From Phaeodactylum tricornutum CCAP 1055/1 (lineage: Eukaryota > Bacillariophyta > Bacillariophyceae > Surirellales > Neidiaceae), in NCBI RefSeq assembly GCF_000150955.2, contig NC_011695.1:334584-398583 (forward strand): DNA of 64,000 nucleotides. The letters run 5' to 3'. Positions within the stretch are counted from its first letter, which is position 1; each line of letters starts with the position of its first letter. The notes beneath the pieces are model-generated. The model saw only the letters and a program-made list of their open reading frames with translations. It was not told where the DNA came from and did not search any database. Positions 24,682-37,041 of this stretch are shown here, in pieces. A program made the position numbers and the translations under genes.

Positions 24682-25229
24682 GATATCGAAACGGTGATTT
24701 GGAGGGTTGCACGAAAAAGCTGTGTTCGGATAGCCTGAGGGGTGAAGAAGGATTCAAACAGTGTGGAACGGGACGAGGCACAACAGCATTTTCAATTTGT
24801 GAGGTGATGAATAAGGGGCATAGCCGTTGCTATGTATGTAACGGGTTCAAACAACGGGGATACGAATATTTGAAACAAATTGTTGATCGCGCATATCGTT
24901 CTCGGTTCGCGCCATCCATATAACCTTCAGTATCGTAGGAAAGGAAATGATCATTTGTACAGGGATACTTAGAAAAAAACCATCAGAATCTTTTCAGTCC
25001 TGATTCTACGGGATAGAGCAGAAAAACGTCTACTGACTTTCTCAGTTTTCGCAACCCCCAAAGAGATTGTTGGCGATCATCAAAATATCATACCAAGTCC
25101 TTGTTGGAATGGGGAAAGGAGATTCCTCTCTGTTCTAATTGGATCCATCTGACACGCTCAGCCTGGCCTTTGGGAGCCCTATAGGGATTTACAGTTACAG
25201 TTAGTAAACTTATTACGGAGGTTAGGGTG
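24682..25229. other. Intergenic region without supported gene
   Basis: This stretch lies between the start of the 238-aa hypothetical gene and the end of the TruA-like gene, both on the minus strand. Only short open frames with no recognisable domain occur. I see no repeat or RNA gene. Confidence 0.35.
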
Positions 25230-27842
25230 TTAGGTGCTATCTTTCACTTCAGGCGTGAACCACACGAGCGAGAACCGCTCACCATGGTATGAATTCGTCC
25301 AATGCCGTAGTTTCCAGCCATCAAACTCCAAAGGCTCGTAGCGAATATCGTGCATGTTACCCTCTACCACTAACTCTCCACCACTATAATCTCCCAGTCC
25401 CACGATCATGCTTAAGCTTTGTCCAGCTCCGCGACCGCTGTCCACATGCGGTGTAAACCGAGCGTTGCAATTGATCGCACAATGTGAGGAAGGAGGACGC
25501 GGCTCTCCTCGTTTCCGATGAATCCCGATACCGGCATCGCCGTTAGCCTGTTTTAAATTGTGCTCTGACAAAGATGCTTCCAACGCAAACACTGCTTGGA
25601 CTAGATCCGGAAACAGTCGATTTGCGCGTGGCAGCGGGTTGGCACCAACAGCGTCTCGGTACAGTCCATCCCGAAAGGTGGGATTGACAACGGTAAACGA
25701 TCCACCAGCACGAGCGTCCTTAGAATCGTGTCGTAGATCGTCTCGCCGAATCACGTTGGACCGGGCAATTGAAGTTTCGGGCCAACATCCCTCGCTGATG
25801 ATCTTGCGAAGTTCACCCAGCGCTGCTTGAAAGCTGTTAGGAGCAGCCGGTAGTGACAACAGATTTGAATCGGTTTTGGACCAGTCATCCATCCCAAGGT
25901 TCATTTCGTTCGCAGCGTATTTGAGCCTCGTCAGCCATTCAGACTCTTCTTGCCGCAATTTCTCGGAATTTCGTTGGCGCAAGAGCTCGGACTGGACCCA
26001 AACCGTGGCATCGTCCGCAGTACCGCCATTCAGCTGGACGACCTCTTCACCGACAAAAACTTGCTCTCCCGTCCGTTGCTCATCAAAATGAAAGCGGGCA
26101 CCCTGTAAGTAGAGACGACCACCGGGGGCTATCGGAGTTTTAGTAAAGACGTCAGGTCGGGTGGCCACCTCGAATACGTCCGACGGAGTGTAACCGTGCG
26201 TGGCAGCCAATGCCGTTGCGACAATCCGCCGGATCTGCTGGGCAACAAAATTGTCTCCACGAAATTCCAGGACGGCAATGGCTTCTTCTCGACTATTTTT
26301 CGAGGCTGTAGTAGGAAGATTATCAAGGGACACTCTGGTATTGCTTGACCAAAATTCAACAATCCTCGCGCGATCAAGTACACGCCAGACGGGCTCCTGG
26401 TTTGGACTGGCGTCGCCGCGTAGCTCTGGATCGGCAAAATTGTGCCACGCTCGTTTGGCCTTGTGCGCCAATGTTCCGTAACGGCTTGAAGCCAATTTAA
26501 GCTCGAAAGGTAACGCACTGAATCCGTTCGAATCGTTCGTACCCACCTCAGTACTCTCACCATCATTAGCGGGACTCGTACTCTGCAAAGGCTTGCGACG
26601 TACACGGCGGTTCGGTACCGCCACACTCTCAGCCGCGCGCAATGCGTCCCGCAATTTGCGCAAGGCATCGGACGGAGGTGGAGTTACGAATCGATTCGTG
26701 TGCAAACCGCCTTTTTCTTTTCCATCACTGTTCGCATCACGGGATTGTTGTTGTTTGCTGTCGCGTAACCACCATCGTTCGAGTTCGTCGCCGTCCGGCA
26801 ACCACCGCAAGGGTAACAGATAGTGGTAAACTTGCTGCGTACAACTGCGCTCGGCGTGTAATCTCCGCGAGGAAGACAAGTACTTGGCGGATACGACGCG
26901 TATTCGCAACGAGTCGTCCTCGTTGGCCGTTGCGTGTGTGAGATAGTCTTGCGTCAAATTGAGCAGTCTCGGCAAGCGTGCGCGACAAGATTCGTCCGAC
27001 CCCGGCAACGTCGGTGGTCCCCAATAGCTCAAGGTAATCACGTCTCCGGCAGCCGCCGTATCGACCGGCTGCGACAAGATCCAGTGTCGTTGGTTGGCGA
27101 CCGTCACCTGGGTACTACTCGGACCAAGGGTTACGATTGGCGCAGACACAGTCACGGTCGCGTTGGTAGTACCACGATGTTCGTTGATGGGATCTGTGCG
27201 GCCCGCCGCGTCCGCATTCAAGGCGTATTCCACAGCCTTCCGCAGTAGAATTCCCGCCCGTTCCGCTTCGGGACGACGTGTGGACGTTGGGTTTCCGAAA
27301 CTTGCTGACGCACTAGCCACACCCGTGAAACTAGGCACGGGGTCCTTCCCACGGACGTAGGCAATTTGCCAGGCCATGTCGTACCGCACGTTGGCGTGTG
27401 TGATCGGGTGGAGTGACTCCGGCCCGCCGCCGTTGGCTTCGCGTGCACGTGTTCGACAAACCAAATCGGTCCGTAGATGGCGAAACAGGGCGTTCCGTGA
27501 ACCAAAGGGCAGCTCACAAAATTGGCAGACGGGGAGGACCGACTCTGGTACTCGGATTGTCTGGCTTGTGGCGTTCGTGGCAGTACTACTGCTTTTACCA
27601 CTACTACCACCACCCACCTCTGAAGAAACGGTTTCGGGATTGTGGGATACGGCGTTTCGTAGCGACGTGAGCGGATGATCATCGGACGGCCAGTGCTGTC
27701 GATCGCCTCTCCGCAGGCATGACCCCCGAACGAGGGCAAGCTTCGAGGTTGGCGGAAACGAAAAAGCTCGTATCGCTGGTAACACGACAAGGCCAAACCT
27801 GATCCACGCTGTCGTGAAGAGAATCCATCTCCTCGACATCAT
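25230..27842 (-). CDS. Plastid-targeted zinc finger / TruA-like pseudouridine synthase / 2OG-Fe(II) oxygenase-like fusion
   Basis: Single-exon, 870 aa. (1) The N-terminus is a signal peptide ending AIRAFSFPP, a diatom plastid-import type motif. (2) A C2HC zinc-finger-like segment (CQFCELPFGS...HLRTDLVC) lies at about residues 106-129. (3) A TruA-like pseudouridine synthase region spans about 150-610, with segments HAERSCTQQVYHYLLP, VLEFRGDNFVAQQIRRIV and GRLYLQGARFHF. The catalytic-Asp motif of TruA (GRTDxGVxA) is not clearly present; GRTDPINEH near residue 215 is the only candidate. (4) The C-terminal ~190 aa resemble a prolyl-hydroxylase/2OG-Fe(II) fold: FTPHVDSG for the HxD pair, GGELVVEG, then WTNSYHGERFSLVWF for the distal His and Arg. 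Known roles are uridine isomerisation in RNA and Fe/2-oxoglutarate hydroxylation; the combination here is unassigned. It is divergent from the DUF1275 gene. Confidence 0.8.
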   Translation of the reverse strand: MMSRRWILFTTAWIRFGLVVLPAIRAFSFPPTSKLALVRGSCLRRGDRQHWPSDDHPLTSLRNAVSHNPETVSSEVGGGSSGKSSSTATNATSQTIRVPESVLPVCQFCELPFGSRNALFRHLRTDLVCRTRAREANGGGPESLHPITHANVRYDMAWQIAYVRGKDPVPSFTGVASASASFGNPTSTRRPEAERAGILLRKAVEYALNADAAGRTDPINEHRGTTNATVTVSAPIVTLGPSSTQVTVANQRHWILSQPVDTAAAGDVITLSYWGPPTLPGSDESCRARLPRLLNLTQDYLTHATANEDDSLRIRVVSAKYLSSSRRLHAERSCTQQVYHYLLPLRWLPDGDELERWWLRDSKQQQSRDANSDGKEKGGLHTNRFVTPPPSDALRKLRDALRAAESVAVPNRRVRRKPLQSTSPANDGESTEVGTNDSNGFSALPFELKLASSRYGTLAHKAKRAWHNFADPELRGDASPNQEPVWRVLDRARIVEFWSSNTRVSLDNLPTTASKNSREEAIAVLEFRGDNFVAQQIRRIVATALAATHGYTPSDVFEVATRPDVFTKTPIAPGGRLYLQGARFHFDEQRTGEQVFVGEEVVQLNGGTADDATVWVQSELLRQRNSEKLRQEESEWLTRLKYAANEMNLGMDDWSKTDSNLLSLPAAPNSFQAALGELRKIISEGCWPETSIARSNVIRRDDLRHDSKDARAGGSFTVVNPTFRDGLYRDAVGANPLPRANRLFPDLVQAVFALEASLSEHNLKQANGDAGIGIHRKRGEPRPPSSHCAINCNARFTPHVDSGRGAGQSLSMIVGLGDYSGGELVVEGNMHDIRYEPLEFDGWKLRHWTNSYHGERFSLVWFTPEVKDST

Positions 27843-28568
27843 TGTGGTTGAACGGGAGAGGGTAAAGGAAGAATGCGATCTCCATCAGACTTCCTGCCGT
27901 TCTTCATTGCCCATTCCGGATTCTCCGAACAAAGCATCTCAGAGTCCATCACCAATTCAAAAAAGTCGGAAGTGGACATCAAGCTCCCTTCCATTTCAGC
28001 CCCAAACCCTAACCCCTGAGTTCCCAGCAACTCGAGGCCAGGGCCGTTCCGTTGGTGTTCGGTACACGCATCGCTCACGTCCACAACCTTACCATACAAA
28101 ACGGTTTTCTCACTCCAGTTGTCTTTCCCCTACCCCTCCCTACCCATCATCATAACGTGATATCCGACTAACAGTCGTCACCAGTACATCTACTAGCTAG
28201 ATTAGGAGGAGACATCATTCCGAGAGGGTCTCGTCTCCGTGTGTATCACGGCAAGGCATTCTTATTCCCCGTGTTCACTGTCAGTTCTTAGAATAGTCCA
28301 TGTTTTGGTACAATCACAGTCCGTACAGCAGACTGAGCCGATTCATAGATATATAAATCTATTTATAGATTTGATTGCACGGCTTTGTGGTGCTTGGCGC
28401 TGCGCACTGAAACTGACCGGGGTCGTTTCCACTTTGGAGAACCGACTTTGCTACCGGACATCGGCGTTCTACCGGAGTGATCGACTTGACTCGACAGATC
28501 GACATCTCCATCGATAATTTCATTGATAAAAGGTCTCATTGACAGTAGCTATAAACGCCTGTCGCTGA
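27843..28568. other. Divergent intergenic region
   Basis: A 726-bp region between the start of the TruA-like fusion (minus) and the start of the DUF1275 gene (plus), so it should hold both promoters. There is an AT-rich motif ATAGATATATAAATCTATTTATAGAT at 28344-28369, partly palindromic. Open frames here are short and without domains. Confidence 0.4.
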
Positions 28569-29756
28569 ATGTCTCGCCACGGTACGATTCTTCTGTGGTG
28601 GTGGTGGATCCTGTCACCCCGCGAGGTCACTGCCACTCAGGCCCTCACGTCGTCCGGATCCTCCTTGGGGCTAGGAATAATCGATTACGGGATCTACAAT
28701 GCTACTATCAGAGGGACAAATGGTGCTGCTGCAGCTTTTCGGAAACCCTGGTATGAATTGCGCAGTGGTGCCGCTGTACTGTCCAAATCCCAGGAGGGAA
28801 CCGGGACGACCAGTGCTGGTTCGTTTGGTACAACATCTAGGACGACGACAACTTCGACGGCTTCTGCACTCAGAAGTCTATTGTCCAACGCCAATCCTTT
28901 GGAACCCCCTACACAATTATCACACTCCCGTGATCCTAGAGGCATCTGGCACTTGCTCCCACGATCAAAACCAAACCCACAAGCTCTGTTTATATCCGGC
29001 ATGGCCTTCCTTGTAGGGTTCATGGACGTCATTTACGTTCGTCGGTATGGTTGTTACGTCAACATGATGACGGGAAACACAATTCGAGCGGCGACTCAGG
29101 CGGCTGAAGGCAATCTAGGATCCGCCCTTTTTCACGTCGCCCTCGTACTCTGCTACTGCATCGGTGTGGGCTGGCACCGTCGCGTCGCCAACGCCGTCAG
29201 TAGCACCAACCTTGGCGATACCAGCACTACCAATCACCCCACACTCCGGAGACAACGGTATACTCGCACGCCTCATTTGTACCGCTCCGCCAATGCGCGT
29301 CTGGTGTGGGCTGTGGCACCCGTGGTGTGGGGCCTCTTTGCCGCTACCGACGTTGTCGCGTACGTACTGCAACAGGGCGTCCGGCGGCACCACTACCCCG
29401 AGTCCGCCGCCAACTCGCGATGGCACGGGGTCTTTTTAGCCACCGCCTTTGGACTGCTCAATAGTACGGCGTCTCATACGACTGGTGGGACCATCTTGTA
29501 CGCCATGACGGGGCACTGGACGAAACTGTCACAAAGTATCGTGGATTTATGGGAGGCCGAAACCTTGCGTCGTCGGCACGTGCGGGCCATATTTTCACAC
29601 GTACGCGTCCTGGCGGCCTTTGTGAGCGGCATTGTCCTCTCCGTGTGCCTTTACGAACCTTTTCTGGCCCAACTCGAAACCGGGTGGTGGCCGGTGCAGA
29701 CAACCGTCGGGTCCGTGTACGCCGGACTGCTGCTCTGGTACGGTCGACGATTGTAA
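28569..29756 (+). CDS. DUF1275 (YoaK-type) multi-pass membrane protein
   Basis: A 395-aa single-exon protein. The first ~135 aa are Ser/Thr/Gly-rich with a possible signal peptide (ILLWWWWILSPREVTA). The membrane core starts at FISGMAFLVGFMDVIYVRRY and contains the family signature MMTGNTIRAA. Further hydrophobic segments follow: LFHVALVLCYCIGVGW, LVWAVAPVVWGLFAATDVV, FLATAFGLLNS, VLAAFVSGIVLSVCLY and TVGSVYAGLLLWYG. DUF1275 proteins are bacterial-type membrane proteins of unknown function with about six helices. A long loop between the first and second helical pairs is enriched in Thr, Arg and Tyr. The gene converges with KARI, with only 138 bp between the stop codons. Confidence 0.82.
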   Translation: MSRHGTILLWWWWILSPREVTATQALTSSGSSLGLGIIDYGIYNATIRGTNGAAAAFRKPWYELRSGAAVLSKSQEGTGTTSAGSFGTTSRTTTTSTASALRSLLSNANPLEPPTQLSHSRDPRGIWHLLPRSKPNPQALFISGMAFLVGFMDVIYVRRYGCYVNMMTGNTIRAATQAAEGNLGSALFHVALVLCYCIGVGWHRRVANAVSSTNLGDTSTTNHPTLRRQRYTRTPHLYRSANARLVWAVAPVVWGLFAATDVVAYVLQQGVRRHHYPESAANSRWHGVFLATAFGLLNSTASHTTGGTILYAMTGHWTKLSQSIVDLWEAETLRRRHVRAIFSHVRVLAAFVSGIVLSVCLYEPFLAQLETGWWPVQTTVGSVYAGLLLWYGRRL

Positions 29757-29894
29757 CCACGGAACCGTCACGTAAATCGGTATCCACTTTTGCAGATCCT
29801 AGACTAGCAGGATAGACGAGTATAATAAAGTTGTTTAATTCTTGTATTTGGTGGGGGATTCAAGGTCTCTTCGCGTACCGCATCCATTGCCATT

Positions 29895-31817
<1,923 letters not shown>

Positions 31818-32563
31818 TGTTGGTCGTAGCTTGCGAGGGTGTGCGTTCGGTAGACAACGAAGGAATGAACGAGTCAAAAGTATCGATGCAAAGACGACAC
31901 GAGTGTGGAAGTACGAAGCTTCCCCCCTCTCCCCTCTCGTTTGGGTGAGATATCACCGACCGAAGCGGATACCGCCTAGATTTTGCTTACCACCGTCCCT
32001 CTCCCGTCGGTTTTTCGTTGGTTGATGTTCCTCCTCCGGTGAGAACGTCAGGTCCGATCCGGGGCGAGAGCCACGAATTTCTGGCGGGAGGCAGCTTTCC
32101 CCGCTATGTATAGCCCAGAACCATTTCGAATCACTATTGTACGAGACTCACCTTCAGACATCGATTCACGGAGCAACGTGGCCTCCGGACTCCATAGCAC
32201 CGTCACTTGGTCTGTCCGAATGGACGATACAAAAATGGAAAATGAGCCATCCACCGTCTGTCCGTTTTCCTCTTCGCGGCGGTGAATTCGACTTCCACGT
32301 TGCGAAACCCCCAAGCACAATAACCCTGATTGCGTGCGACCCAATTTGTCTCGAGAGACAGGCAACAAAACCTACCCATACTTACTGTTGTGTCACACAT
32401 CCTTCCCGTCACAGTCAATTGGTAACGATACCATACTGGCACGTTGCAAAATTATCCCCAAAACAGAGATTGCCTCGATCTATTATTCATTGTTTCGTGG
32501 TCCTTTTATTACTCTACGCGTGACACTATTCTGGCAAAGGATCGGTTGCCTTTCTTTCCGATT
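31818..32563. other. Divergent intergenic region (KARI / Got1-like)
   Basis: A 746-bp region between two divergently transcribed genes; no gene is supported inside. Open frames here have no recognisable domain. It presumably contains both promoters. Confidence 0.35.
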
Positions 32564-33483
32564 ATGCGGCACCGAAGATCGACGTTGCTCCGACCAAGCT
32601 CTCCGCGCGTCTTGGTGTTCTGGATCGCCACCTTCACGACGCCCAATGCCGTCCAAGCCCGACTGCTTTTACCACGGGGACCCTGGAGCTTACCGCCGAT
32701 CCAATCTACCGGTAGCGGTAGTGATCACTTTGTGCAGGAATGCGAATCACTCTGGGCCTTTGTCGAAAAGTTCCGCGGCGGAGCCACGTTTAGTGATGAC
32801 TACCCGGCGTCCCGACCATCGTCGTCGTACGGTCGATCCGGAGACTTTGGCAACGATCGGTACGCGTCGGCGCCCGTCAGAATCGGTACGCCGACGACGA
32901 CGCTGCCTACTACGACGACCGGGGAACCGACGACTGGGAATCCGCCCGGCGTCCGCGTCCGCCGAGCGGCCCTTCAATCACCCGTCTGATCCAACACGGC
33001 GATCGCAAAGTCGGCTTGACCTTGTTGGCGTCCGGTATCATGGTCACCATGCTCGGGATCAGTCTCTTTTTCAACAAGACACTCATGCGGTTGGGTAATT
33101 TGTTGTTCATTGCCGGGGTGCCGGTCACGCTGGGGCCCTCCCGCACCATGGGATACTTCCTGCAACCCCAAAAGACGCGGGCGACGGTCTGTCTGGTACT
33201 CGGAATATTGCTCGTCTTTTTCGGACATCCCGTATTCGGCATGGTACTGGAAGCCTTTGGTCTACTGAATTTGTTCGGCAACATGTTCCCCCTGCTCATG
33301 GCCGTGGTCAAACAAATGCCGATTGTCGGTAATTTGATGAAACAGAGTCGGTCGGGAACAACGTCACGTCGCCCGGCGGCTCCGCCCTCGCGCGATCCGT
33401 ACGACTACGACCATCCACCCCGCGACAACGAGGACGATTTTCGGAGAGACTACGACGACAACGACAGCCGTCGGTTTTACTAG
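32564..33483 (+). CDS. Got1/Sft2-like vesicle transport membrane protein (reading-frame break in the N-terminal part)
   Basis: The C-terminal domain from about 32977 is a clear Got1/Sft2 four-helix domain: ITRLIQHGDRKVGLTLLASG, FNKTLMRLGNLLFIAG, QKTRATVCLVLGILLVFFG, FGLLNLFGNMFPLLM, then a charged Pro/Asp/Arg-rich tail. Got1-type proteins act in ER-Golgi and endosome-Golgi traffic. The N-terminal part begins with the ATG at 32564 and has a hydrophobic signal-like segment (VLVFWIATFTTPNAVQA) and an RGGA motif, in a different frame. The switch falls near 32856-32890, where the 10-mer ATCGGTACGC occurs twice, 26 bp apart. Removing one 26-nt interval joins the frames as GNDRYADDDAAYYDD. No standard GT-AG pair of the right length was found, so this is either an unusual intron, an allelic or assembly indel, or a wrong start. 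The gene converges with fabZ (90 bp apart). Confidence 0.75.
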
Positions 33484-33573
33484 TGTTAAACATGGTGGTT
33501 GGGGTGTATGGTAGTGGCAGTTTAGGGTTATGCTATAGCGCGGTGTGTTCTTTTTGGTTCTTTTTTCCCAAAC

Positions 33574-34167
33574 TTACTTGGCCAGGGCAAAGGTCATTTC
33601 GTCTACTTCCACGACGAGTTGTCCGTCGACGTAGGCTCGGCCGGTGGCCTTGGCAATTCCGAACTTGGCCTTCCATTTTTTGATTTCGACTTCCATGACG
33701 AGTACGTCTCCGGGCACTACGGGTCTCTTCCACTTGACGCCATCGACTCCGGCAAAGAAAAAGACGGCACCGGGTGTGGCACCGTCCATTTGGAGACAGA
33801 CAATGCCGGCGAGCTGTGCGAGAGCCTCCACCTGCAGTACACCGGGCATAATGGGACGCCCGGGGAAGTGTCCGTTGAAGAACTCTTCGTTCTTGGTGAC
33901 ACACTTGATACCGACGGCACGTTTGCCGGCATCGTACTCGACGACCTTATCGACGAGGGCAAAGGGGTAACGGTGCGGCAAGAGGGCGTCGATCTGCTCC
34001 GAGGTGTACACCGTGTCGAGAGTTTCCGAACGGGCGGAAATGTCCCGGGCGCCGTGCGGTGTGTCGGCGCGTGCCGTCGATGTGCGAGCGACCGTAGGTC
34101 GGTCCACGACAAAAGCCGTCGTGAAGACGAGCGATAGTAGTAGCGTAGTAACACGAACAATCTTCAT
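33574..34167 (-). CDS. fabZ: Plastid 3-hydroxyacyl-ACP dehydratase
   Basis: A 197-aa single-exon protein. FabZ dehydrates 3-hydroxyacyl-ACP to trans-2-enoyl-ACP in the type II fatty-acid cycle. The hot-dog fold signatures are complete: [13 protein letters not shown], then [20 protein letters not shown] with catalytic His100 and Glu114, then [19 protein letters not shown]. The first ~20 residues form a signal peptide ([20 protein letters not shown]) with a TTAF/V site, followed by a Ser/Thr/Arg-rich transit region, so the protein should be imported into the plastid. It is head to head with the plastid E2 gene. Confidence 0.96.
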   Translation of the reverse strand: MKIVRVTTLLLSLVFTTAFVVDRPTVARTSTARADTPHGARDISARSETLDTVYTSEQIDALLPHRYPFALVDKVVEYDAGKRAVGIKCVTKNEEFFNGHFPGRPIMPGVLQVEALAQLAGIVCLQMDGATPGAVFFFAGVDGVKWKRPVVPGDVLVMEVEIKKWKAKFGIAKATGRAYVDGQLVVEVDEMTFALAK

Positions 34168-35015
34168 ACTTTCGTGGGGGCGTGTGTCTGTGTGTATGAG
34201 TAACGAGTCGGTCGGGATACGTGTACTGTAAAAACGATGATACCAGAGGTTGGTATCGCACAGTTATTGTGGATATGGATTGGTATCGATATTTGGTCTT
34301 GTTACAAGGTTTGTTCACAAAAAGGCTCGTTGAACAGTGAAACGAGTCTTTCTTGTTTGGTGCGACTATCCAAAAGAGATGCTTTACTGTTGTTGGAGAA
34401 GAGCTGGATGGGTTTATCGGAAGAGACGAACGGACTCGCACACACATATACAAAGGTTCTACTGTACTCTCGATGACTGCGAGTAGAAGTTTGATGGCAC
34501 GACCAGCCGAGTGAGATTGCGCACCACGTCGTCTATATCTACCAGTATAGATTCTCGTACGTGTCTCGTCCCACCAATCACGCAATCCCTCCCTACCTCA
34601 ACCGTAGTACTAACAGTAAAACCCGACGTCACCTAGAACACGGATCAGTCAGTCAGGGTTGGGTGTATCCGTTGTGGATGGGGGGTACGTCAGTGGTCCG
34701 TCCGACCGTACCTTCCTCAGCGACATTCTCACGCACTCGTCGGCGTCGCCCACAGGCCAATTCTCACGTTCGTCGTCGTCAGTCGAGACATATCGGCGTC
34801 GGCGTCCAAGATACCCACGGGAGTGTGTGTGTGTGTTTAGCTAGGTAGGTGACAGTGAACACTAGGTGTATGTGATCACTGCGAGTGTGGGCTGCGGTTT
34901 GATTCGATCCGAGAAGCAGAATCCCTCTCGATAACTCGACCCACCTTTCGATCGTCGTTCGTCGTTGCAGTGGTAGTTGTTGTTCGTTCGTATATACTTT
35001 CACAGTCAGTAAGGA
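34168..35015. promoter_or_regulatory. Shared 848-bp divergent promoter region of fabZ and plastid PDC-E2
   Basis: No gene is supported here. The region separates two divergently transcribed plastid lipid-precursor genes. A short GTGTGTGTGTGT run lies at 34823-34834, and CACACA/GTGTGT-type stretches occur near both ends (34181-34198, 34437-34450). Tetranucleotide-like GTTCGTTCG repeats precede the E2 start. That this is a bidirectional promoter is inferred from arrangement alone. Confidence 0.4.
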
Positions 35016-37041
35016 ATGAAGTTTCATACATCAGCCGCACTGTGGATCGCGTTCGCGACGGCGTCCTCCGTAGACGCCTTTCGCGTCACATCCCGACCCT
35101 CGGTCACGCTCCGTCCTTGGCGTACCGCACTATGCGCTGAAGGCACCAAAATCACCATGCCCGCCTTGTCTTCCACCATGAAAGAAGGCCGCGTCGTGTC
35201 TTGGCTCAAGAACGAAGGCGACGAAATCGAAGCCGGCGAAGCCATCATGGTCGTCGAGTCCGACAAGGCCGATATGGACGTCGAAGCCTTTGAAGACGGA
35301 GTCCTCGCCAAAATACTCGTACCGGAAGGAGCCATGGCTCCGGTCGGAGAAGCCGTCGCTCTCATGGCTGAAAACGCGGCCGATGTGGCCTCCGTCATCG
35401 CCAGCTTGGGCGCCGGATCCTCCGCCTCCGAGCCGGTCCTCGATGCACCCGCACCAACATCCGGTACGTACGTTTGTTTGTTTGTTCACCATTGCATCGC
35501 AACGAACTTGCGTTCCGTCTACTCTACGAACGATTTTATTTGAATCCGATTTACCCTTTATTCACCAACTGTCCGGTTCCATTACAGCATCGGCTGCCGC
35601 TCCCGATTTTGAATTCAGTCAAATCGATATGCCCGCCCTCTCGTCCACCATGAAAGAGGGCAAGGTCGTGTCTTGGCTCAAGGCCGAAGGCGATCCTATT
35701 GCCGCCGGCGAAGCCATCATGGTCGTCGAGTCCGACAAGGCCGATATGGACGTCGAAGCCTTCGAAGACGGCTTCCTGGCCGCCATCATCACCGGAGAAG
35801 GGGAGAGTGGCGCCGTCGGTGCACCCGTCGCCTTAATCGCCGTCGAAGAAGCCGACATTCCCGCCCTACAGACCTACGCCGCGACCCTTTCCGGAGCGCC
35901 CGTCGCGTCTACTCCCGCTACGACGGCACCAGCTTCTCCCGCCACGGCCCCGGCCGCACCCCAGGCGGCGGCTCCCCGTCCCGCCGGAGAACGCGTCACG
36001 GCGTCGCCCCTGGCTCGCAAGAAGGCCCAGGAACTCGGCGTTGATCTCAACACCATCACGGGAACCGGACCCAGTGGTCGCGTTACCGCCTCGGACATTG
36101 AAGCCGCCGCCTCGGGTACCGCGCCTCCCCGGCCCTCCGCTGTCGCCCAGTCCTCCTGGACCCCCGCGGCGGGCGTCGTGGCCGCCACGCCCACGGCACG
36201 CGCTTTGGCCAAAAAGGCGAAACTCGACCTGGCCACCGTTACTGGTACCGGTGAATTTGGTCGTGTGACCGCCCACGACGTCAAACTCGCCACCGGCGAA
36301 GCCAAACCGATTCGCAAGAGTGCCGCGGCCAACGGCGCGCCCGCCGTTGAATTGCCCGAAGGCGTCGTCCCCATGACGGGCATGCAACGGGCAGTCAGCA
36401 ACAACATGGTGGCGACCTTGCCGACCCCCGAATTCCGTGTCACTCGGGAAATCCAAATGGACGCCTTTGACGCGCTCTACCAAAAACTTAAACCCAACGG
36501 CATCACGGTCTCCGCCATGTTGGCCAAAGCCGTCGCCTTGGCGATTGAAAAACATCCCATTATCAATTCCAGCTTTTCCGAAGAAGGTGGTGGTAGTATT
36601 GTTTACAAGAAAGACATCAATATTGCCATGGCTGTCGCCATTGACGGTGGTCTAATTACACCGGTTTTGCAGTATGCCAACGAACGCAGCGTCGTCGAGC
36701 TCGGAGAGAATTGGAAAGAATTGGTCGGCAAGGCCAAGAGTGGAACCTTGGCACCGGCCGAATACAATTCTGGAACGTTTGCCATCTCCAACATGGGCAT
36801 GTTTGGGGTCACGCACTTTGGCGCCATTCTACCCAAGGGCATTGGTGGTATCCTCGCCATTGGAGCCACCCAAGAAATGATCGTTCCCGATCAGTCGGCC
36901 ATTCTGGGAATGAAGAAGGTCAAGAAAATGTCGGTGACCCTCACTTGTGATCACCGCCAAATTTACGGAGCCGACGCTGCGCTCTTTCTCAAAACACTGG
37001 CGGATATTATGGAAAATCAACTCGGCAAAATTACGGCGTGA
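35016..37041 (+). CDS. Plastid pyruvate dehydrogenase E2 (dihydrolipoamide acetyltransferase), two lipoyl and two PSBD domains
   Basis: Exons 35016-35463 and 35588-37041, with a 124-nt intron (GTACGT...TACAG), give 633 aa. E2 transfers acetyl groups from E1-bound intermediates to CoA. The N-terminus is a signal peptide with SVDAF/R, a plastid-import motif. Lipoyl domain 1 carries the acceptor lysine in VVESDKADM (Lys84); lipoyl domain 2 carries the same motif at Lys200. An Ala/Pro/Thr-rich linker follows. Two successive peripheral-subunit-binding-like domains come next: ASPLARKKAQELGVDLNTI...GPSGRVTASDI (~286-320) and ATPTARALAKKAKLDLATV...GEFGRVTAHDV (~347-385). The catalytic domain spans ~405-633, with TCDHRQIYGADAA carrying the active-site His. 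The HRxxYGAD form is that of cyanobacterial and plastid E2s, supporting plastid location. The intron separates the two lipoyl domains. Confidence 0.96.

Noticed and set aside
33619-34137. 172-codon plus-strand open frame opposite fabZ
   Set aside because: Antisense to a fully convincing FabZ coding sequence.
35866-36555. Two long minus-strand open frames (189 and 229 codons) opposite the E2 gene
   Set aside because: Shadows of the Ala/Pro/Gly-rich linker and PSBD coding sequence; low complexity.
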